Assembly (NCBI GenBank): GCA_024277695.1
Contig: JAJRUR010000153.1
Coordinates: 1 to 11,498 of the forward strand
Direction: 5' to 3'
Length of the DNA stretch: 11,498 bases
From: Bacteroidota bacterium
GTDB taxonomy: Bacteria > Bacteroidota > Bacteroidia > Chitinophagales > Saprospiraceae
A program made the position numbers and the translations under genes. Below, piece after piece: positions 7,437-11,498 of this stretch. Numbering within the stretch: the first letter of the stretch is position 1; the number at the start of each line of letters is the position of its first letter. The notes beneath the pieces were generated by a model. It was not told the origin of the DNA and did not search any database. It saw only the letters and a list, made by a program, of their open reading frames with translations.

Positions 7437-8060
7437 CTATTGCCAGTTTGTAGGATCTTGTTTCCACTGCGTAAGTGACTCGATATCTGCTGCCTTAATA
7501 TAGTCTTGTTCCAGAGCGACTCTGAGCAGCGTAGTATAATCACAAAGTGTGTGGTATCGACATTGGGCTTGATCAAAATTTTGATCTGCTTGAGCAAATC
7601 CATAACTAAATATCGCCAAGACATGTTCTACAATGCCACCTGCAGCTCGTATCGCTTCTACCGCTTTGATACTTGAACCGCCGGTCGATATCAGGTCCTC
7701 GACAACCAAGATACGCGGAGTGCCTTCGATCCTTCCTTCAATCTGATTCTTGCGTCCATGCGATTTGGCTTTTGAGCGCACATAGATCATAGGCAGTTCT
7801 AATGCGTCAGCCATCAATGCTGCATGTGCTATCCCTGCAGTTGCTACACCGGCGATATATTCATGTCTTTCTATCTCCAAACTTTTGTTTATTAGCGCTT
7901 TTTTTACAAAATTGCGCTTTGATGGATAGGAGAGAAGCATCCGGTTGTCACAATAGATCGGAGAGTGCATACCGGATGCCCACACAAATGGTTGAGCTCT
8001 ATTGATCCGAATGGCCTTGATTTCTAATAATATCTTTGCTATTTCATCCTCCGTATGCAT
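7437..8060 (-). CDS. pyrE: Orotate phosphoribosyltransferase
   Basis: This enzyme converts orotate and PRPP to orotidine 5'-monophosphate, the fifth step of pyrimidine synthesis. At 207 residues it is close to usual size. The N-terminal FVWASGMHSPIYCDNR is the orotate-binding hood region. GVATAGIAHAALMADALELPMIYVR is the core, followed by the flexible catalytic loop with K and H residues (SKAKSHGRKNQIEG). ILVVEDLISTGGSS (about 117-130) is the PRPP-binding signature. The ATG at 8058-8060 has a perfect -7 box 33 nt upstream on the minus strand. It is first in a likely operon with the M42 peptidase and is divergent from the NUDIX gene. Confidence 0.96.
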   Translation of the reverse strand: MHTEDEIAKILLEIKAIRINRAQPFVWASGMHSPIYCDNRMLLSYPSKRNFVKKALINKSLEIERHEYIAGVATAGIAHAALMADALELPMIYVRSKAKSHGRKNQIEGRIEGTPRILVVEDLISTGGSSIKAVEAIRAAGGIVEHVLAIFSYGFAQADQNFDQAQCRYHTLCDYTTLLRVALEQDYIKAADIESLTQWKQDPTNWQ

Positions 8061-8093
8061 AAGCTATTTTGGATATGTCAAATAATAATCCGA

Positions 8094-8101
8094 CAAATGT
8101 A
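8094..8101 (-). promoter_or_regulatory. Bacteroidota -7 box (TACATTTG) for pyrE
   Basis: On the minus strand this is an exact TAnnTTTG match, 33 nt before the pyrE ATG. The same bases contain the likely ATG (8097-8099) of the divergent NUDIX gene, so promoter and coding start of the two genes interlock. No clear TTG -33 element is seen. Confidence 0.55.
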
Positions 8102-8753
8102 TAAAATCTATATTAATGAATCACCTTTAATCTTGTGTACACCTGAGAATACAGTGTTGCACAAGCAGAGATCCATCGATACACTCATCATGCCCTACAC
8201 CGGACGCAAAAAACAATTGTTTCAGTACATCGATCTACTCGAAAAATCTAATAAATACACGCAGGTGATTATCCATCATCCTGATCAAAGCAAATTATGG
8301 AAGGACTTTATCAGCTTATTTGAGTGGATAGAAGCTGCCGGAGGCTTGGTCACCAATTCAAAATCTCAGATCTTGATGATCTATCGCAGAGGATTTTGGG
8401 ACTTACCCAAAGGCAAAAAAGAAGCTCTCGAAACCAATAAAGAATGCGCTCTGCGCGAAGTCAAAGAAGAGTGCGGCCTGCGCGAAGTGACTCTAGGCAA
8501 AAAAATCACTAAGTCCTACCATGTATATAGGACGCGCGGCAGACAATTACGTATGCTCAAAAAAACGAATTGGTATCATATGACCTCTGATCAAAAAAAA
8601 TTAGTACCCCAGGCCCAAGAAAAAATTGAAAAAGCAAAGTGGATAGCTGTAAAAGACATAAGTGCTTATGAATCAAAGGCATACAATAATATTGTCGAAG
8701 TGATTCAGACCTACTTGATACTCGCTAAGAAAAAAAATACAACAAATAGTTAG
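8097..8753 (+). CDS. NUDIX hydrolase
   Basis: This 218-residue protein has an N-terminal region of about 80 residues of unknown role, then a NUDIX domain starting at EWIEAAGGLVTNSKSQILMIYRR. The NUDIX box at residues 106-128 is a perfect match to GX5EX7REUXEEXGU, ending REVKEECGL. It binds divalent metal for hydrolysis of a nucleoside-diphosphate-linked substrate. The WDLPKGKKE lead-in is common in diphosphoinositol/dinucleoside polyphosphate-type members, but the substrate is not determined. The frame is open to an ATG at 8055, but that would overlap the pyrE start codon; the ATG at 8097 gives MYKIYINES and is preferred. Divergent pairing with pyrE is, as I recall, frequent in Bacteroidota. 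TATTTTG at 8065-8071 is a near-miss -7 box. Confidence 0.88.
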   Translation: MYKIYINESPLILCTPENTVLHKQRSIDTLIMPYTGRKKQLFQYIDLLEKSNKYTQVIIHHPDQSKLWKDFISLFEWIEAAGGLVTNSKSQILMIYRRGFWDLPKGKKEALETNKECALREVKEECGLREVTLGKKITKSYHVYRTRGRQLRMLKKTNWYHMTSDQKKLVPQAQEKIEKAKWIAVKDISAYESKAYNNIVEVIQTYLILAKKKNTTNS

Positions 8754-8774
8754 TTATATTACGATGAAGGGTGA

Positions 8775-8782
8775 TATATTTG
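8775..8782 (+). promoter_or_regulatory. Bacteroidota -7 box (TATATTTG) for the small secreted protein
   Basis: This exact TAnnTTTG match lies 33 nt before the ATG at 8816. It overlaps the alternative upstream GTG start (8771) of the same frame, which argues for 8816 as the real start. Confidence 0.55.
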
Positions 8783-8815
8783 GTCATCCAAAATCAAATA
8801 GCTGAGATAAGAATT

Positions 8816-9148
8816 ATGAACCGTTTTCTCCTTTTGGTGCTCCTTGTGGTATCATTTTCCCTACAAAGTTTTAAGCCGGCACCTGCTAATCCGGATGAAG
8901 ATTATAAAGGATTGGTGTTGATGGACTACCAAAACAAGTACTGTTTTGTTGACTTGATGGTTATCGATGTCACTGTACAATACATCCAACTCAAAAATGC
9001 ATCTGACGAACTCATAGAAGAAGTGGACTGCAGTCGTGTGAATATGCAGGATATTATTGAGTTTGATCTTTCGGCTTTTCCTAAGGGTAGCTATCTGCTC
9101 CATTTCAAAACCCTTTCCGGTGCTTTTGATTACCCATTGGAGCTCTAA
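8816..9148 (+). CDS. Small secreted protein of unknown function
   Basis: This 110-residue protein begins with MNRFLLLVLLVVSFSLQSF, a clear Sec signal sequence; cleavage near residues 18-24 (PAPANP) is likely, with no lipobox Cys. The mature part is about 85 residues, acidic and beta-rich, with two cysteines (C43, C72) that could pair. The C-terminal IIEFDLSAFPKGSYLLHFKT resembles the final strands of small Bacteroidota beta-sandwich domains (DUF3244 or type IX sorting-domain-like: Asp-Leu-Ser, Pro-Lys-Gly-x-Tyr). Here that module is essentially the whole protein. The frame extends upstream to a GTG at 8771, but that would add 15 residues before the signal peptide and overlap the promoter box. 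I do not recognise a specific family. It lies 62 bp after the NUDIX gene and has its own promoter box. Confidence 0.7.
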   Translation: MNRFLLLVLLVVSFSLQSFKPAPANPDEDYKGLVLMDYQNKYCFVDLMVIDVTVQYIQLKNASDELIEEVDCSRVNMQDIIEFDLSAFPKGSYLLHFKTLSGAFDYPLEL

Positions 9149-9184
9149 GAACATAACTTGACAAAAAATACACAGCAATCGTTT

Positions 9185-9207
9185 GAGTATCCTTTAGGAG
9201 TACTCCT
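9185..9207. repeat. Inverted repeat with a 12-bp perfect palindrome (AGGAGTACTCCT)
   Basis: The palindrome is at 9196-9207. GAGTATCC (9185-9192) can instead pair with the middle and right part (GGAGTACTC, 9197-9205) around a TTTA loop with one bulge. It sits 36 bp after the secreted-protein stop, so it could be a weak terminator or a protein-binding site; there is no strong T-run. The rest of the 9149-9359 gap shows nothing I can name. Confidence 0.35.
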
Positions 9208-9359
9208 AATAATATTTTGCTATATTTTTTCAACACAACTATGTATAACTAGCATATAGTCAGGTTGTTGTGTGTGTATATACGCTTTACCTATGTCCTG
9301 ATGCATGCTACAATTATTTTATTTCTTTGAATTTACTAACTATGGTAGTGTGATTGCTC

Positions 9360-9367
9360 TACCTTTG
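9360..9367 (+). promoter_or_regulatory. Bacteroidota -7 box (TACCTTTG) for the cold-shock gene
   Basis: This exact TAnnTTTG match lies 32 nt before the ATG at 9400, giving a leader of about 25 nt. That is much shorter than the roughly 160-nt thermosensing leader of E. coli cspA, so temperature control by a long 5' UTR is not supported here. A TTTG at 9326-9329 is too far upstream to be its -33 partner. Confidence 0.6.
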
Positions 9368-9399
9368 CACTTTTTATTACCTATTTTAACAATTAAACA

Positions 9400-9591
9400 A
9401 TGAATACAGGAACAGTAAAATTCTTCAACGAAACCAAAGGTTTTGGATTTATCATTGAAGATGGCTCAGAAAAAGAGTATTTCGTACACGTCTCAGGTCT
9501 TATAGACGAGATTCGAGAAGGAAATCAAGTAGAATTTGAGCTCCAAGAAGGAAGAAAAGGTTTAAATGCAGTTAATGTCAAAGTAGTTTGA
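9400..9591 (+). CDS. CspA-family cold-shock protein
   Basis: This 63-residue single cold-shock domain (OB-fold) binds single-stranded RNA/DNA and melts RNA structure. RNP1 is KGFGFI (residues 13-18) and RNP2 is YFVHVS (27-32). The opening MNTGTVKFFNETKGFGFI and closing EGRKGLNAVNVKVV are standard. It is slightly short compared with the usual 65-70 residues. It is monocistronic: it has its own promoter box 32 nt upstream and a rho-independent terminator starting 27 bp after the stop. Whether it is cold-induced or constitutive cannot be told from sequence. Confidence 0.95.
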   Translation: MNTGTVKFFNETKGFGFIIEDGSEKEYFVHVSGLIDEIREGNQVEFELQEGRKGLNAVNVKVV

Positions 9592-9618
9592 TCTTAACTT
9601 TATATCTTTGAAAATCTC

Positions 9619-9650
9619 AAGCCCGTCCGTTTGGATGGGCTTTTTTATTT
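9619..9650 (+). terminator. Rho-independent terminator after the cold-shock gene
   Basis: AAGCCCGTCC (9619-9628) pairs with GGATGGGCTT (9633-9642) as a 10-bp stem with one G-T pair and a GTTT loop. It is followed by a T-rich tract (TTTTTTATTT, 9641-9650). It is placed to end the cold-shock transcript and insulates the next gene, whose promoter box begins 28 bp later. Confidence 0.92.
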
Positions 9651-9677
9651 TACGACTACAAGTCAAAAGAATCCTGT

Positions 9678-9685
9678 TATCTTTG
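9678..9685 (+). promoter_or_regulatory. Bacteroidota -7 box (TATCTTTG) for the acyl-CoA dehydrogenase gene
   Basis: This exact TAnnTTTG match lies 23 nt before the ATG at 9709 and 28 bp after the preceding terminator. It supports separate transcription of the dehydrogenase and the choice of 9709 as its start. Confidence 0.55.
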
Positions 9686-9708
9686 TCCACCAAGAACTAA
9701 AAAACATC

Positions 9709-10860
9709 ATGATAGAAAATAATGTACAACAAGAAGAACTCGCACTCATCGCACGGTCAGCCAAAGACTTCGCTGAAAACTATCTCCGTCCTCATGTCAT
9801 CGAATGGGACGAAGCAGAACACTTTCCACTCGATGTAATGCAAAAAATGGGTGAATATGGATTCTTAGGTGTATTGGTACCTGAAGAATATGGAGGCTCA
9901 GCGCTGGGCTATCAAGAATATATAAGCATTATTGAGGAGATATCCAAAGTAGATAGCTCTATAGGCTTATCCGTTGCAGCACATAATTCATTATGTACTA
10001 ATCACATCCTGACATTCGGTACAGAAGCACAAAAACAAAAGTATCTGCCCAAACTCGCTTCGGGAGAGTGGATAGGTGCCTGGGGACTTACAGAAGCAGG
10101 TACGGGGAGTGATGCAGGTAGAATGCAATGTGTAGCGAAAAAAGATGGAGATTACTACATCATTAACGGTACCAAAACATGGATCACACATGGCCTATCC
10201 GGTCAGGTGGCTGTGATCATCGTCCGAACAGGAGAGTTACTAGACAGTCACGGAATGTCTGCGTTTATTATCGATAAAGGTATTGAGGGCTACAGTAGTG
10301 TCAAAATCACTCGAAAACTCGGTATGCGATCTTCTGAAACTGCTGAACTCATGTTTGATAATTGTCGTATCCATAAAGACCAACTCTTAGGCAAAGAAGG
10401 CGATGGATTTATCCAAGCGATGAAAATTTTGGATGGAGGCCGTATTTCGATTGCGGCTCTCGCTTTGGGGATAGCCAAAGGGTCTTATGAAGCCTCTGTA
10501 AAATATGCCCAACATAGAGAACAATTTGGCAAGCCGATTGCATCCTTTCAAGGTATCAGTTTTAAACTGGCTGATATGGCTACAAAAATTGAAGCTGCCG
10601 AATTGCTCACCCGACATGCTGCCGATATCAAGAATAAGCATGGTGACGTGATCAAAGCGAGTGCTATCGCAAAATATTACGCTTCCGAAATCTGTGTGGA
10701 GATCGCTACAGATGCTATCCAGATCCACGGAGGAAATGGATATACCAAAGAGTATCCCGTCGAAAAGTTTTTTAGAGATAGTAAATTGTGTACTATCGGT
10801 GAGGGAACAAGCGAAATTCAAAAATTGGTCATTGCTCGAGAGATCCTCAAAGGAAAATAG
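9709..10860 (+). CDS. Acyl-CoA dehydrogenase (short/medium-chain type)
   Basis: This FAD enzyme performs the first oxidation of beta-oxidation, acyl-CoA to trans-2-enoyl-CoA, passing electrons to ETF. It has 383 residues, the usual length. The frame extends upstream to a TTG at 9631, but that lies inside the preceding terminator; the ATG at 9709 follows a promoter box and gives a normal N terminus. AWGLTEAGTGSD (124-135) is the first family signature, HREQFGKPI (269-277) contacts FAD, and QIHGGNGYTKEYP (338-350) belongs to the second signature. The catalytic base is E365 in IGEGTSEIQ, the position used by short- and medium-chain enzymes and butyryl-CoA dehydrogenases, which excludes the isovaleryl/long-chain arrangement. 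Chain-length preference and an alternative branched-chain role cannot be decided. No other beta-oxidation gene is nearby. Confidence 0.93.
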   Translation: MIENNVQQEELALIARSAKDFAENYLRPHVIEWDEAEHFPLDVMQKMGEYGFLGVLVPEEYGGSALGYQEYISIIEEISKVDSSIGLSVAAHNSLCTNHILTFGTEAQKQKYLPKLASGEWIGAWGLTEAGTGSDAGRMQCVAKKDGDYYIINGTKTWITHGLSGQVAVIIVRTGELLDSHGMSAFIIDKGIEGYSSVKITRKLGMRSSETAELMFDNCRIHKDQLLGKEGDGFIQAMKILDGGRISIAALALGIAKGSYEASVKYAQHREQFGKPIASFQGISFKLADMATKIEAAELLTRHAADIKNKHGDVIKASAIAKYYASEICVEIATDAIQIHGGNGYTKEYPVEKFFRDSKLCTIGEGTSEIQKLVIAREILKGK

Positions 10861-10889
10861 TACACAGAGACGGTAGAGGGCTATTACTC

Positions 10890-10902
10890 CTAGACAGTCT
10901 AG
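10890..10902. repeat. Short palindrome (CTAGACAGTCTAG) after the acyl-CoA dehydrogenase gene
   Basis: This is a perfect inverted repeat with 6-bp arms around a single A, 29 bp after the stop codon. It has no T-run, so its role as a terminator is doubtful; it may be a protein-binding site or chance. Confidence 0.3.
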
Positions 10903-10959
10903 CTGCTACATTGTTCCTTACTTGCTTCCGTAACAGCCTATCGGTGTGTCGGCACGCAA

Positions 10960-11361
10960 GTATGTGGCGATTGTCTGCTATTTGCTGATTACTGTATGAA
11001 GATATCTATTTAATAACCAATAAAATACATATTATAAAAATAAGTTGTGTTATTGGATATTCTCAATATCTATAGAATATATTGTACTAAGCTATCTCTA
11101 CTATCATAGCCAAGGCGAGATTTACCACGCAGCAGCCTGTGGGCTGAGGGGCGGCGGTCGGTATGTGGCGATTGTCTGCTATTTGCTGCTTACTGTATAA
11201 TGATATCTGTTTAATAACCAATATAATACATATTATAAAAATAAGGAGTGTTATTGGATATTCTCAATATCTATAGAATATATTGTACTAAGCTATCTCT
11301 ACTATCATAGCCAAGGCGAGGTTTACCACACAGCAGCCTGTGGGCTTAGGGGCGGCGGTCG
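10960..11361. repeat. Tandem pair of 201-bp non-coding repeats
   Basis: Copy 1 is 10960-11160 and copy 2 is 11161-11361. They abut exactly, have no gaps, and differ at 10 of 201 positions (95% identity). The first 28 bases and a 63-base core (11047-11109 in copy 1) are identical. Each unit has an AT-rich centre and a GC-rich end (GGGGCGGCGGTCG). Within copy 1, CCAATAA (11017-11023) can pair with TTATTGG (11050-11056), GATATT/AATATC forms a small hairpin (11056-11070), TATTCT/AGAATA an alternative one (11058-11079), and CAGCC/GGCTG a third near the end. Stops occur early in all three forward frames, so it is not a protein repeat even though 201 is a multiple of three. The sequence just before copy 1 (from CAGCCT at 10934) faintly resembles the end of another unit. 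No transposase or terminal inverted repeats are seen. Confidence 0.9.
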
Positions 11362-11420
11362 GTATTACTGTTGTGTAGTGGCTACTCTAGGTGAAGCTTT
11401 TATATAATATCTTCGTAGGG

Positions 11421-11436
11421 AAGATCAGCTGATCTT
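11421..11436. repeat. Perfect 16-bp palindrome (AAGATCAGCTGATCTT)
   Basis: Every base of the 16 is self-complementary, with no spacer, which suits a dimeric DNA-binding protein more than an RNA hairpin. It lies over the stop codon (11425-11427) of the probable minus-strand gene at the window edge. The flanking stretch 11362-11420 shows nothing else I can name. Confidence 0.6.
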
Positions 11437-11496
11437 TCGCTGATAGATACGATACCTCTTATAAGGATATGCATTCATATTGAGCATACCTTGGTT
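11425..11496 (-). CDS. Probable 3' end of a minus-strand gene running out of the window
   Basis: Reading into the window from its right edge, one minus-strand frame is open for 23 codons. It ends KRYRIYQRKIS at TGA (11425-11427); the visible tail begins NQGMLNMNAYPY. The basic, tyrosine-rich tail looks like a real C terminus, and the other two frames stop within 13 codons, but the piece is too short to be sure or to name a family. Confidence 0.35.
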   Translation of the reverse strand, partial: NQGMLNMNAYPYKRYRIYQRKIS

Positions 11497-11498
11497 CA

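Noticed and set aside
8055..8096. NUDIX start at ATG 8055
   Set aside because: It would overlap the pyrE start codon and add 14 residues unlike the family; the ATG at 8097 is more natural.
9631..9708. Upstream TTG start for the acyl-CoA dehydrogenase
   Set aside because: It lies inside the loop of the cold-shock terminator and upstream of the -7 box; the ATG at 9709 gives the normal family length.
10387..10821. 144-codon open frame on the minus strand
   Set aside because: It is fully antisense to the well-supported acyl-CoA dehydrogenase, with low-complexity Ser/Ile/Phe content and no recognisable motif.
10960..11361. A protein with 67-residue repeats encoded by the 201-bp units (201 is divisible by 3)
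   Set aside because: All three forward frames contain stops within the first 60 bases of each unit (TAA, TGA/TAA and TGA), and no long frame crosses the copies.
10960..11361. CRISPR array or insertion sequence
   Set aside because: There are only two long abutting copies with no unique spacers, no cas genes, no transposase and no terminal inverted repeats.

Overview
This window looks like ordinary chromosome from a member of the Bacteroidota. The evidence is six exact TAnnTTTG boxes, the -7 element of this phylum, just upstream of genes, an absence of clear Shine-Dalgarno sites, and a gene set typical of the phylum (a divergent pyrE/NUDIX pair, a lipoprotein-type substrate-binding protein next to trmH, a PqqB-like metallo-beta-lactamase-fold lipoprotein, and a short CspA-type cold-shock protein). 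I cannot place it below phylum from sequence alone.

Layout, left to right. Positions 2-3108 (+) hold a 5'-truncated membrane protein resembling CPBP proteases, an alkylglycerol-monooxygenase-like fatty acid hydroxylase, and a metallo-beta-lactamase-fold lipoprotein gene split by an apparent one-base frameshift. Positions 3147-3992 (-) hold a UbiA-like polytopic membrane protein. After a 290-bp gap with a strong hairpin comes a probable operon at 4283-6330 (+): a substrate-binding-type lipoprotein and trmH. It converges with, and overlaps by 17 bp, a minus-strand operon at 6314-8060 in which pyrE is transcribed first and then an M42 aminopeptidase. Divergent from pyrE are a NUDIX hydrolase and a small secreted protein (+). 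These are followed by a cold-shock protein with its own promoter and rho-independent terminator, and by an acyl-CoA dehydrogenase with its own promoter immediately after that terminator.

The last 640 bases have no complete gene. They contain two tandem 201-bp copies of a non-coding unit (95% identical, no gaps) with several small inverted repeats, then a perfect 16-bp palindrome lying over the stop of a probable minus-strand gene that runs out of the window.

The genes are mostly unrelated housekeeping functions: pyrimidine synthesis, tRNA 2'-O-methylation, peptide turnover, fatty acid oxidation and cold-shock RNA binding. I see no defence system, mobile element or CRISPR array. The points most worth following are the frameshifted lipoprotein, the tandem 201-bp repeat, and the ether-lipid-type hydroxylase beside a CPBP-like protein.
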